From contig NZ_CP139368.1 of NCBI RefSeq assembly GCF_034120055.1, positions 2,666,001 through 2,730,000 on the forward strand: a stretch of 64,000 bases of DNA, read 5' to 3'. The translations under genes and the position numbers were made by a program. Of the stretch, positions 1 to 7,852 are shown piece by piece; within the stretch, counting starts at the first letter, position 1; every line of letters begins with the position of its first letter. Source of the stretch: Microbacterium rhizosphaerae. GTDB taxonomy: Bacteria > Actinomycetota > Actinomycetes > Actinomycetales > Microbacteriaceae. The notes below the pieces were generated by a model that saw only the letters and a list, made by a program, of their open reading frames with translations, did not search any database and was not told where the DNA came from.

Positions 1-207
1 ACGATCGAGGCGAAGGTCACGATCCTCGACGGCGAGGATGCGCCGCGCAACAACCTCGACCTCTTCCGGGTGATGCAGAGCCGTCCCGCCGGCCCGCTGA
101 ACTGGTACGGCGAGGAGCTCGACGAAGACGCCTTCCTCGCCCGGATGGTGAGCGAGGGCCGGCTCGTCTACGAGTTCTCCCCGGTGAAGGTCTACGGCAC
201 GGCGTAG
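1..207 (+). CDS. C-terminal part of an unrecognised protein (5' end outside window)
   Basis: The first reading frame is open from base 1 to a TAG at 205-207 and gives the last 68 residues of a protein whose start lies upstream. The fragment is acidic, with a Trp-Tyr-Gly stretch and a closing segment rich in Val, Tyr and Phe. It has no membrane segment. Codon use fits the window (G or C third positions). I do not recognise the family; the tail loosely resembles small alpha/beta enzymes, but too little is visible to assign a role. The next gene starts 81 nt downstream on the same strand. Confidence 0.6.
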   Translation, partial: TIEAKVTILDGEDAPRNNLDLFRVMQSRPAGPLNWYGEELDEDAFLARMVSEGRLVYEFSPVKVYGTA

Positions 208-288
208 CGCTGCGACGTTCCTTAGACGCTCCTGGGACGAGCCCGCCTACAGTCGGCATCGCCCGCCGTCCCCGACCCAGACGAGACG

Positions 289-780
289 ATGACCGACACC
301 AGCAGCATCCGCATCCCACACGCCATCCGCGAGTACTTCCGCATCGATCTGCCCGGTCTCCGGGCGCAGCCGCGCGCCGGACGCCTCGTGATCGCGACAC
401 TCGTCGCGATCGTCGGCTCGGTCGCCGCTTGCGCGCTCCTCGCGCTCGCCGGTGCTGCACTGTTCCCCTCGACCCGCGGCTACGAGCACTTCCAGTTCGC
501 GGACTACACCAAGCTCACGGTCGTCGGAGTGCTGATCGCGTGCGCGGGATGGCCCCTCGCGTGCGCTGTGAGCTCCCGCGCGCGCCGGCTCTACCTGTGG
601 GCTGCCGTGACCGTCACGATCGTCTCGTTCGCCCCTGATGTATGGATCGCGATGCACGGCCAGACCGCCGAGGGCGTGTTCGTGCTCGCGATCATGCACG
701 TCGCGGTGGCGGTCGTCACGTACCTCGCCGTCGTCGTGATCGCGCGCCAGCGGGATGCGGCTGCGACCAGCGCTGCGTAG
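289..780 (+). CDS. Four-helix membrane protein, DUF6069-like
   Basis: This is a 163-residue protein with a short cytoplasmic N-terminus (about residues 1-40). Four hydrophobic segments follow, at roughly 42-65, 82-101, 105-123 and 130-155. The size and the evenly spaced four-helix pattern match the actinobacterial DUF6069 membrane family, whose function is unknown. The ATG at 289 was chosen because the upstream sequence in frame is not hydrophobic or conserved in character. It is followed 101 nt later by a reductase-fold gene on the same strand. No catalytic motif is visible, so only location can be inferred. Confidence 0.75.
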   Translation: MTDTSSIRIPHAIREYFRIDLPGLRAQPRAGRLVIATLVAIVGSVAACALLALAGAALFPSTRGYEHFQFADYTKLTVVGVLIACAGWPLACAVSSRARRLYLWAAVTVTIVSFAPDVWIAMHGQTAEGVFVLAIMHVAVAVVTYLAVVVIARQRDAAATSAA

Positions 781-881
781 CCGCACGCGCTCCGCCCGCG
801 TGTCCATCGCCGCACGGTTCGATCGTCATTCGGATGAGACGGGCATCGCGCCTGATCACCCGGAGACGAAGAGGGAACCCC

Positions 882-1490
882 ATGAGCAGAATCTACGTCG
901 CGAACCACGTGACCCTGGACGGCGTGATGCAGGCGCCCGGCCGCGCAGACGAGGACGCCCGCGGCGGCTTCTCGCGGGGCGGCTGGGCGACCGCGCGCTC
1001 GAACGACGAGGTCGCGACCGCGCTCGGCGAGCGCGTGATGAAGGCGGGCGGGATGCGCCTCCTGCTCGGGCGCCGAAGCTACGACGACATGCTCACGCAC
1101 TGGAACGCGCAGGGCGGCCCTTTCAAGGACGGCCTCAACAGCGCACCCAAGTACGTCGTCAGTGCCTCGGCTTCGACGACGCTGCTCTGGCCGAACTCGA
1201 CCCTCGTGTCCGGGGACGTCTCATCCCAGGTCGCAGCGTTGAAGGCGGCGGATGGCCCGGACCTGTGCGTCATGGGCAGCGGCTCCCTGATTCAGGCGCT
1301 GCTCGCATCAGACCTGATCGATGAGTTCCTCCTGTTCATTCACCCGATCATCCTGGGCACCGGGCGGCGACTTTTCCCGGACGGTGGTGCGACGGCTGAT
1401 CTGAGACTCCTGAGCACCTCGAGCACGAGCACGGGGGTCGCCATCGCGTCCTTCGCGGTCAGGACCGCCTCTCCTCGTGCAGATCGGTGA
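882..1490 (+). CDS. Dihydrofolate reductase family protein (RibD C-terminal fold)
   Basis: A 202-residue protein that opens with a beta-strand and the Thr-Leu-Asp-Gly-Val motif typical of the YyaP/YwjB-type DHFR-like family. It carries a central Leu-Leu-Gly-Arg-Arg nucleotide-binding segment and a later Gly-Ser-Gly-Ser-Leu turn, followed by the Pro-Ile-Ile-Leu-Gly-x-Gly motif. These proteins bind NAD(P)H; their physiological substrates are mostly unknown. The ATG at 882 has a GAGGGA ribosome site just upstream. The open frame extends further 5', but that part is not protein-like. A different member of the same superfamily lies at 10762-11373. Confidence 0.88.
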   Translation: MSRIYVANHVTLDGVMQAPGRADEDARGGFSRGGWATARSNDEVATALGERVMKAGGMRLLLGRRSYDDMLTHWNAQGGPFKDGLNSAPKYVVSASASTTLLWPNSTLVSGDVSSQVAALKAADGPDLCVMGSGSLIQALLASDLIDEFLLFIHPIILGTGRRLFPDGGATADLRLLSTSSTSTGVAIASFAVRTASPRADR

Positions 1491-1545
1491 TCATGCCGGC
1501 GGCCACCGCATCCGCGACGACCCGATGCTCGGCAGCGACGGGCGA

Positions 1546-2018
1546 TCAGTGCCCGCGCACGTCGAAATCCTCGTAGAACCAGCCCGGCCCCCGGCCCCAC
1601 GCGTAGACGACGAACGTCCCCGGCTCGCCGGGACGGGTGAGGAAGCCGCTCGCTCCGTGGAACTCGCCGATCTCGGTCCCGGTCGTCGGAATGACCGCTA
1701 CGGCCGGATCGTATACCCGCGGTAGTACGAACGAAGCTGCTCCAGGGACCGATCGCTGCGGATCAGCAGCGCGCCCAGGTACTGCATGCCGTTGCCGTTC
1801 CCAACGAGCTTCCCGGCCTGTGCCGTGGAGTCGATGCGCTCCGTCCCCGCGGGAAGAGGGAGGCTGAGCAGCTCGGTCTCGACATCGCGCGCGGCGGCGT
1901 CGTTGACGACCGGCACCGACACGGCGAACCCCGCGATGATGAGGACGACACCCAGGAGCATGGTCCAGACCGCACGGCTCACGACCGTTCGGCTATCGGC
2001 TCGCTGCACCTCGGGCAT
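1546..2018 (-). pseudogene. Frameshifted small secreted or membrane-anchored protein
   Basis: On the minus strand an ATG at 2018 opens a protein with one N-terminal membrane helix (about residues 18-38) and an extracellular-type domain. The frame runs into a stop at 1698-1700. The natural continuation is in another frame: from about 1716 it reads YDPAVAVIPTTGTEIGEFHG and goes on to a stop at 1546-1548. The join falls on GTATAC (1711-1716), where a duplicated TA dinucleotide would account for the shift. Without it the protein would have about 156 residues. The family is not recognised. A sequencing error could give the same picture. Confidence 0.65.
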
Positions 2019-2422
2019 ACAGAGACTCTACGAAACGGATGCGCAGGGCTCGGTTCACACAGTCGGTCCATTAGGGGTGCCGGGACGGTCGAAGAACGCG
2101 AGGATGTCGGCGGCGCGCTGCGTGAGCATCTATTGACCGGCGGGCGCTATGACATTTCCTTGGATTTCTTCGCCCCGCACGTGATTCTGAGCGTTGTCTG
2201 TCAGGCCGCACTGGACGATCCACGTATGGCATCTCAGGGGGCCGCCACGCCGTCGCCCGCGCTTCCGGATCTGCTGCCGGAGCCTCTGCGCCGACATGAC
2301 CCGAATCGTGGGCTTCTGGTCGTTCTGGCTGCGGAGCCTCGAGCGCGATCTGCGGGCCGCCCGTATACGGGCCGACCGCATCCACAGCGAATCGATCGTC
2401 ATCTGAGACCTGGGGAGTCGTC
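2019..2422. other. 404-nt stretch without a clear gene; decayed remnants
   Basis: No convincing full gene is present. On the minus strand, 2055-2129 reads MLTQRAADILAFFDRPG and a few more residues before a stop. This resembles the end of an alpha/beta-hydrolase, but an in-frame stop sits directly before it, so it looks like a decayed 3' remnant. On the plus strand, 2296-2406 could encode a 36-residue basic peptide ending 16 nt before the FMN-binding protein gene, with GGAG about 12 nt upstream. I consider that possible but weak. Confidence 0.35.
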
Positions 2423-3022
2423 ATGAAGAAGATCGTGTGGTGCATCCTCGCCACCATCGCCGGGCTCGTGTTGCTCTTCACCTACCGCACGTCGCTGGAT
2501 CAGCCCACGACATCCCCCATCATCACCGGCACCAAGACCACGTCGACGAGAGGCCCGTCCCCGTCTGCGACGCCGTCCCCGTCCGCGACGCCGTCCCCGT
2601 CCGCGTCCGCGACGCCGGCCGCGCCCGCGACGACATCCGCGCCAGCGACGCCCGCCGCACCCGCGAACCCAGGCGGCTCCTCCGGTTCGTCGAGCGGGTC
2701 CTCGGGGTCATCGGGATCGACCAGCCGGTCCGCGAGCGGGCTGAAGGACGGGACCTACACGGGCCGAACGGCATACACGCGATACGGTCCGATGCAGGTC
2801 AGGATCACCGTGTCGAGCGGGGTCATCACCCGCGTGGCAATCCCTCAGTACCCCAACTCCACCGGGACAGACCAGCAGATCAACTCCTACGCGATCCCGC
2901 AGCTCGCCAACGAGACCCTGGACGCGCAGAGCGCACGGATCGACATGGTCTCCGGCGCGACCTACACCAGCCAGGGCTACCTGGACTCGTTGCAGAGCGC
3001 GATCGACAAGGCCCGCGCCTGA
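2423..3022 (+). CDS. Exported FMN-binding domain protein
   Basis: A 199-residue protein. An uncleaved N-terminal signal or anchor (residues 4-22) is followed by a Pro/Ser/Ala/Thr-rich linker (about 28-105) and a C-terminal FMN-binding domain. The motif DMVSGATYTS (about 174-183) is the type of site at which an ApbE flavin transferase attaches FMN to a Thr outside the membrane. The family usually carries electrons to or from a membrane partner such as a ferric-reductase-like protein. No such partner and no apbE gene is seen in this window. GGGGAG lies 8 nt before the ATG. The linker DNA contains short repeats (CCGTCCGCGACG). Confidence 0.88.
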   Translation: MKKIVWCILATIAGLVLLFTYRTSLDQPTTSPIITGTKTTSTRGPSPSATPSPSATPSPSASATPAAPATTSAPATPAAPANPGGSSGSSSGSSGSSGSTSRSASGLKDGTYTGRTAYTRYGPMQVRITVSSGVITRVAIPQYPNSTGTDQQINSYAIPQLANETLDAQSARIDMVSGATYTSQGYLDSLQSAIDKARA

Positions 3023-3132
3023 CTGTGCTCAGCGAGCCAGGGGAACGTCAGCAGGAACCTCGCGCCTGCCGCCGCCAGAGGCGACGAGCGCGCACCTGGC
3101 TGGCTCACAGGTCGCCGTCGGAAGATCCGGGC

Positions 3133-4317
3133 ATGACCGCTCGACGAACGGCGCCTCTCGTGGCTGCGGCGGCGCTGCTCCTGGCAGCCTGCACCGGGCC
3201 GGCTGCGGGCTCGGCGAAGCCGCCCCCCGCCCCGACGACCGTTCGACCGGCGAGCCCGACGAGCGTCGCGACCGCCGCGCCGGCGCCGACCGCGGGCGCG
3301 CCGGGTAGCGCGTTCCCCGCCGTGGCCGCGGGGCACCCCCCCGGGGAGCTGGCCCCCGGCTCGAACCCCGCCGTGCTGCCTGGGCCCGTCGTCATCGCCG
3401 ACCGCGACAACAACCGGCTCGTCGTCGTCAGCCCGCACGGCCAGGTGCTGTGGCAGTGGCCGCAGCCGGGGGACCTCGCGCCGGGGCAGACCTTCCAGGT
3501 GCCCGACGACGTCTTCGTCACCCCCGACGGCAAGGACGTCGTCGCGACGGAGGAGGACGTCTTCGCCATCACGGAGATCGACGTCGCGACCAGGAAGATC
3601 GTCTGGCGGTACGGCACACCGGGTCACCACGGCTCCGGGCCCGACCAGCTGTGGAACCCGGACGACGCCATCATGCTGCCCGACCGCAGCGTGGTCGCCG
3701 CCGACATCAAGAACTGCCGGCTCGTCGACCTGTCCGCGGCCTCGACGTCACCGCTGTGGACGCTCGGGACCGTCGGCCGCTGCCACCACGCGCCGCCGAC
3801 CCGCTTCGGCAGCCCGAACGGCGTCTTCCCGCTGCCCGACGGCAACTTCCTGGTCACGGAGATCAACGGGGACTGGGTCGACGAGATCGACCGGCACGGC
3901 CACGTGCTGTGGGCCACGCATCCGCCGGCGGTCGCATACCCGTCCGACGCCCACCAGTACAAGCCGGGCCAGTATGTGATTGCGGACTACTCCGACCCCG
4001 GGCAGGCGCTCATCTTCGACGCATCGGGCAAGACGATCTGGCGCTGGAACCCGTCGTCGGCTCCCGGGCGCCTCACACACCCGTCCCTGGCCATCGGCCT
4101 GCCGAACGGCGACATCATGCTCAACGACGACTCCAACCATCGCGTGATCGTCATCGACCCGAACACCAACACGATCGTGTGGCAGTACGGGCACACCGGT
4201 CAGCCGGGCAGCAGGACGGGCTACCTCAACCATCCGGACGGCCTGGACCCTCTGCCGCCGTTCTCGCTGGCGGACACCGTCGGCGTCACGGCGCCGCCGA
4301 CGCCGGGCCGATGGTGA
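3133..4317 (+). CDS. NHL/PQQ-like beta-propeller lipoprotein
   Basis: A 394-residue predicted lipoprotein. The signal ends in LLLAAC with the lipid-accepting Cys at residue 20, then a Pro/Ala/Thr-rich spacer runs to about residue 75. The rest is a repeat domain with recurring Asp-x-x-Asn-x-Arg-Leu-Val-Val and Trp-x-Trp or Trp-x-Tyr-Gly elements. These are the strand pattern of NHL or arylsulfotransferase-like six-bladed propellers. It is probably displayed on the outer face of the membrane, binding a ligand or partner. The ATG at 3133 is the one that places the signal peptide at the N-terminus. It converges on, and overlaps by 32 nt, a Kelch-like lipoprotein gene; the two look like a functional pair. 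Confidence 0.8.
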   Translation: MTARRTAPLVAAAALLLAACTGPAAGSAKPPPAPTTVRPASPTSVATAAPAPTAGAPGSAFPAVAAGHPPGELAPGSNPAVLPGPVVIADRDNNRLVVVSPHGQVLWQWPQPGDLAPGQTFQVPDDVFVTPDGKDVVATEEDVFAITEIDVATRKIVWRYGTPGHHGSGPDQLWNPDDAIMLPDRSVVAADIKNCRLVDLSAASTSPLWTLGTVGRCHHAPPTRFGSPNGVFPLPDGNFLVTEINGDWVDEIDRHGHVLWATHPPAVAYPSDAHQYKPGQYVIADYSDPGQALIFDASGKTIWRWNPSSAPGRLTHPSLAIGLPNGDIMLNDDSNHRVIVIDPNTNTIVWQYGHTGQPGSRTGYLNHPDGLDPLPPFSLADTVGVTAPPTPGRW

Positions 4318-5374
4318 GCCGCACCACCGTGTCCAGAGGGTGGGTCGAGCCGGCCGCGGCCGTCTCGCCGCCGACGACGTAGGCAGCGTCACCCAGCACG
4401 GCGACCGCCGTGTCGGACGCGGCGGACGGCAGGTGCCCGACGAGCGACGTGGCGCCCGTGGCGGTGTCGAGGCGTTCGATGGCGTCCAGGTGCTTGCCGG
4501 CGCTCAGGCCGCCGACCACGAGCAGCGTCCCGTCGAGGACTGTGGCGGTCGCGTGCGACAGCGGCGCGGCCAGGTGTCCGTCGACGCTCGCGGCGCCCGT
4601 CGCGAGGTCGACGCGCTGCACGATGTCGACCTGGGCGCCGCCGTGCTGCCCGCCGACCACCCACAGCGCGCCGCCGACGAGGGCGGCCGCGGCGTACCGC
4701 ACGCCGGTCATGAGGTGCGCCACGATGTGGAACGTCCTGCCGTCGGTGGTGGCGAGCACGTCGGTCAGCTCCGTGCCGGTCGCGTACCCGCCGACGACGT
4801 AAGCCGTCGTGCCGTCCGACGCCACGACATGGTCCGACCGCGGCGTCGGCAGGTGCCCGACGAGAGTGCCGGCGCCCCCCGCCACGGGCACCGACTGCAC
4901 CCAGTCGGCCGACGCCTGGACGCCGCCGCCGAGCACGAAGGCCGAGCCGCCGAGGACGGCGCCGCCGGCGTCGTGCGTCGCGTGGGCGAGCCGGCCCACG
5001 GCGGTGATCGCCGCGGCCGGGGGGTCGAGCCTCAGCACCTGGGCGCTCGTGTTGCCGGCGACGAGCCCGCCGAGCAGGAGCACCTGGCCGTCTGCCGCCA
5101 CGGCGACCACTCGCGAGGCCGGTGCCGGCAGCCGCACGGACAGCGTCGTCGCGGTCACTGTGGTGACCTGAGCGGGCGTCGTGGTGGGGGCCTGCGATTG
5201 GCCGGGTGAGCCGGCGGCGCTACCGGAGGACGATGGCGCCCGGAAAGGGTCGGTCGGGTGGCTCGCCGTCGGGGCCGCGCTGCACGAGCCGAGCACCACC
5301 ACGGCGAGCAGACTGACCAGGGCGGCGCGCATGCGCCGGCCCGTCGAGGGAGTGGGGACGCGTCGAGCTGGCAT
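4286..5374 (-). CDS. Kelch-like beta-propeller lipoprotein
   Basis: A 362-residue predicted lipoprotein whose signal ends VVVLGSCS with the lipobox Cys at about residue 31. After a Ser/Pro/Thr-rich spacer come about six repeats of roughly 48 residues. Each has a diglycine (LLLGGL, FVLGGG, YVVGGY, WVVGGQ, LVVGGL, YVVGGE) after a hydrophobic strand, the hallmark of a six-bladed Kelch propeller. Start codons at 5383, 5374 and 5332 are all possible; 5374 leaves a normal basic n-region. The gene overlaps the end of the convergent NHL-like lipoprotein gene by 32 nt. No catalytic residues are apparent; a binding role at the cell surface is inferred. Confidence 0.8.
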   Translation of the reverse strand: MPARRVPTPSTGRRMRAALVSLLAVVVLGSCSAAPTASHPTDPFRAPSSSGSAAGSPGQSQAPTTTPAQVTTVTATTLSVRLPAPASRVVAVAADGQVLLLGGLVAGNTSAQVLRLDPPAAAITAVGRLAHATHDAGGAVLGGSAFVLGGGVQASADWVQSVPVAGGAGTLVGHLPTPRSDHVVASDGTTAYVVGGYATGTELTDVLATTDGRTFHIVAHLMTGVRYAAAALVGGALWVVGGQHGGAQVDIVQRVDLATGAASVDGHLAAPLSHATATVLDGTLLVVGGLSAGKHLDAIERLDTATGATSLVGHLPSAASDTAVAVLGDAAYVVGGETAAAGSTHPLDTVVRLTIGPASAAP

Positions 5375-5593
5375 GGTGGCCATTCTGAGGTACGGCTCCA
5401 TGCCCCGGCTGTGGGCTCGAGGGACGTATCCCGATGGCGGAGTGGGGCCTGTGCTGATCGTAGAGGTGGCGGCCGTTAGTATTCGAGACGACGAACGAGT
5501 CACGGACCGAGGACTCCGGTAAGCCGTGCGGACGTTCGTCCAGGACAATTCCGGTGGTCGACCTCGCTCCGGAGCACGAGGAGCGGAGGACGC

Positions 5594-6511
5594 ATGACGA
5601 TGCAGCAGCGGCGAGTCGACTCGGCGAAGGCAGTAGTCGCGACCGGCCCGGCCGGCGGTTCATGGTCGCTCGGACCATTGCAGGTGAGCCGCATGGGCTT
5701 CGGCGCCATGCGGCTCGCGGCCGGTGCGGCGTTCACCGACGGTCCGAGCCGAGACCGGGCGGCATCCATCGCGGTGCTGCGCCGCGCGCGCGAGCTGGGG
5801 GTGACGCACTTCGACACGGCCGCGTTCTACTTCTCGCCGCTGCGCGCCGCGAACGAGATGATCAACGCCGCCTTCCCCGAGCACGACGACGACATCGTCG
5901 TCGCGACGAAGGTGGGTCCGGGTCGGGATGCCTCGGGCCACTGGACCGATCCCGCACGCCCCGACCAGCTGCGCGGGCAGGTCGAGGAGAACCTGCGCCA
6001 GCTCGGCCGCGACCGGCTCGACCTCGTGTATCTGCGGGTGTTCGGATCGGGCTCGATCGGCGACCTTTTCGGCGTACTGGCCGAGCTGCGGACCGACGGC
6101 TTGATCGGCAACCTCGGCGTCTCGAACGTGTCCCGGGCACAGCTGTACGAAGCATGGGACATCGCTCCCGTCGTCAGCGTGCAGAACCGGTTCGGGCTCG
6201 ATCAGCGCACCCCGGAGACCCTCGCGGTGCTCGAGGAGACCACCCGGCGCGGGATCGCTTTCGTGCCGTTCTTCGCGATGGCCGGAGCTGCCGGCGGGCG
6301 TGGCCGCTCCGCCGAGACGAACCCGGCGGTGACCGAGGTCGCGAACGCGCGCGGGGTGTCGGAGGCGCAGATCCGGCTCGCCTGGACGCTGCATCAGGGT
6401 CCGAACGTGCTCGCGATCCCGGGCACCGGCGACCTCCGGCATCTGGAGCAGAATGTCTCGGCGGCGGACATTCAGTTCACACACGAGGAATTGGATGCCC
6501 TCAGCCGGTGA
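5594..6511 (+). CDS. Aldo/keto reductase
   Basis: A 305-residue NADPH-dependent oxidoreductase of the AKR superfamily. Recognisable features are the RMGFGAMRLA strand near residue 37, the DTAAFY segment that carries the catalytic Asp and Tyr (about residues 76-81) and the VATKVG strand with the catalytic Lys. LGVSN lies in the middle and IPGT near the C-terminus. These make up a TIM-barrel enzyme acting on an unknown carbonyl substrate in the cytoplasm. The gene stands alone: 219 nt separate it from the divergent Kelch gene, which leaves room for both promoters, and about 440 nt without genes follow. Confidence 0.92.
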   Translation: MTMQQRRVDSAKAVVATGPAGGSWSLGPLQVSRMGFGAMRLAAGAAFTDGPSRDRAASIAVLRRARELGVTHFDTAAFYFSPLRAANEMINAAFPEHDDDIVVATKVGPGRDASGHWTDPARPDQLRGQVEENLRQLGRDRLDLVYLRVFGSGSIGDLFGVLAELRTDGLIGNLGVSNVSRAQLYEAWDIAPVVSVQNRFGLDQRTPETLAVLEETTRRGIAFVPFFAMAGAAGGRGRSAETNPAVTEVANARGVSEAQIRLAWTLHQGPNVLAIPGTGDLRHLEQNVSAADIQFTHEELDALSR

Positions 6512-6950
6512 CGCAGCGGGCCCCACGCCGAGCGGGTTGTCGGGGATATCGCATTCTCCCGGTCGCGGTCGCGCTCGACAACGGCGGATTTTGCGGGCAC
6601 TGCATCTTGCGATCGATGCCGCGGCCGACACTCGGCAGCCGCACAATGAGCGACCGTGCACTGCACGGCCCGCGACCGAGTTCGCCGACGGACGGCTCTC
6701 TCACGGGACTCTGTACTTCGCCGATCCATTCGGCGCACCCGACGCGGGAATCACACTGGCCGAACCCACGCCGGGACGGGAGATCCGGCGGCCGCACCCA
6801 TGACGCAGCAACGGCCCGGCACGCATCCGCAAGTTCGGCACACTGCAAAGGGCTGGCACGAGAACGCGGGCAGCCAACGGCTCCTGCCAACCAACCGCAC
6901 ACCAAGCACACCGCCCGCAAAGGGACCCCATCCGGAGGTGGGGTTAGCGG
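6512..6950. other. 439-nt stretch without a supported gene
   Basis: Open frames cross this stretch on both strands, but none has a start with a ribosome site, recognisable domains or a consistent codon pattern. The plus-strand segment around 6660-6800 has some protein-like character but begins inside the upstream gene's end in another frame. The only clear structure is the hairpin at 6925-6944. The stretch is probably decayed DNA in an accessory region. Confidence 0.5.
6925..6944 (-). terminator. Hairpin downstream of the HxlR transcription unit
   Basis: ACCCCA at 6925-6930 and TGGGGT at 6939-6944 form a 6-bp stem around an 8-nt loop (TCCGGAGG), which can pair partly with itself. It lies 6 nt past the stop of the small minus-strand reading frame ending at 6951. 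This suits an end of transcription for that strand. There is no long T-run, as is usual in high-GC actinobacteria. Confidence 0.4.
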
Positions 6951-7148
6951 TTAGGGTTCGAGAGCTTGGTAGAACGCGCGTCCACCGGCGTCGTGCGCGC
7001 TGGCGCGGTATGGAGTGACGTCCGCGAGGGCTGTCGACACGTCCGCGATACTACCGACCGGCCTGTCCGGCGGGGCCGCCATGAAGTGAAGACCCACCCC
7101 GGCGGGGCCTCGTCGTTCTCGAAGAGCCTCAATCAGCGGTGTCCACAA
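6951..7148 (-). CDS. Possible small protein downstream of the HxlR regulator
   Basis: A 65-residue reading frame overlaps the last 20 nt of the regulator gene and stops just before a hairpin. Its composition is protein-like (a basic amphipathic start, then a Pro-Pro-Asp-Arg-Pro turn and an Ala-rich helix). The codon at 7148 is a TTG; an ATG at 7082 would give 43 residues. It may instead be the tail of a lost gene. No family is recognised. Confidence 0.3.
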   Translation of the reverse strand: MWTPLIEALRERRGPAGVGLHFMAAPPDRPVGSIADVSTALADVTPYRASAHDAGGRAFYQALEP

Positions 7149-7794
7149 TCGACGCGATTGTGGCGATCAGGCGTCGGAATCGGTCGATCGCAGTCTGCGT
7201 GCCCTGGATAACGAGGGCGTCGTCTGCGCCGTTCAGGATGAATCGCGAGAACTCTTCTCCGCTCGCCACGACTCTCACTTCGGCGGGGTGGTCGTCGCAG
7301 CCTGCCGAGTACGTCCAGTGGCCTTCGTCGCTCTTCACGTGATAGTCATCGCCGTCGAGGATGAGTTGCCAGTTGGCCGGATCGCGGTCGGTGGACTCGC
7401 TCTCGATGGCCTGCACGGCTGCTCGCAGCAGGTGTTCCGGATGCACCGGCTCGCCGGGGCGCGGCCGACGCCAAGCGTGCCGACGGCCCCAGTCGCCGAG
7501 CGCATCGATCACGGGCGCGAGCTCACGGCCGACGTCGGTCAAGGCGTACCGGACCTCGCGTCGGCCCGGCTCCCGATCGACCGCGACCACTCCGGTCTGC
7601 TCCAGCTCCTTCAAGCGCTGACTCAGAGTCTTCGGAGTGATTCCTCCCAGTCTTCCCATGAGGTCGGTGAACCGTCTCGGCCCCGAGAGCAGGTCTCGGA
7701 TCACGAGCAGGCTCCAGCGGTCGCCGAGCTCCTCGAGCGAGCGGGCGACGAGGCAGAAGTGGTCGTACGTGCGCACGTTCCGGGTAGTTCCCAT
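7129..7794 (-). CDS. HxlR-family winged-helix regulator with C-terminal sterol-carrier-like domain
   Basis: A 221-residue regulator. Residues 10-100 form a winged helix with the HxlR signature: Cys14 in FCLVARSLEELGDRWSLLV, then a recognition region reading ITPKTLSQRLKELE and a wing with Arg-Glu-Val-Arg-Tyr. Residues 130-215 resemble the SCP2-like effector domain seen in longer HxlR proteins. HxlR proteins are usually repressors that sense electrophiles, oxidants or small ligands. The gene is divergent from a membrane protein gene (7853) across a 58-nt spacer with a palindrome, so it probably regulates itself and that neighbour. Confidence 0.9.
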   Translation of the reverse strand: MGTTRNVRTYDHFCLVARSLEELGDRWSLLVIRDLLSGPRRFTDLMGRLGGITPKTLSQRLKELEQTGVVAVDREPGRREVRYALTDVGRELAPVIDALGDWGRRHAWRRPRPGEPVHPEHLLRAAVQAIESESTDRDPANWQLILDGDDYHVKSDEGHWTYSAGCDDHPAEVRVVASGEEFSRFILNGADDALVIQGTQTAIDRFRRLIATIASIVDTAD

Positions 7795-7810
7795 AGGACG
7801 AGCTTAGCGC

Positions 7811-7840
7811 TACTATTTCATAACTACTATCTAATAGTTA
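7811..7840. promoter_or_regulatory. Putative HxlR operator between divergent genes
   Basis: The sequence TAACTACTATCTAATAGTTA (7821-7840) has perfect TAACTA/TAGTTA arms. A further TACTAT copy lies at 7811-7816 and repeats the one inside the palindrome. It is AT-rich in a GC-rich genome and lies between two divergent starts, where HxlR proteins commonly bind. It may overlap the promoter elements of both genes. Confidence 0.6.
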
Positions 7841-7852
7841 CTGAAGGAGCGG

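Noticed and set aside
1491..1550. Minus-strand stretch reading like a protein end (RVVADAVAAGMITDLHEE) after the first reductase-fold gene
   Set aside because: It overlaps the end of that gene on the other strand and has no start, partner domain or extension.
6453..6803. Plus-strand open frame of about 115 codons across the end of the aldo/keto reductase
   Set aside because: It begins inside the reductase gene in another frame, has no ribosome site and no family-like composition.
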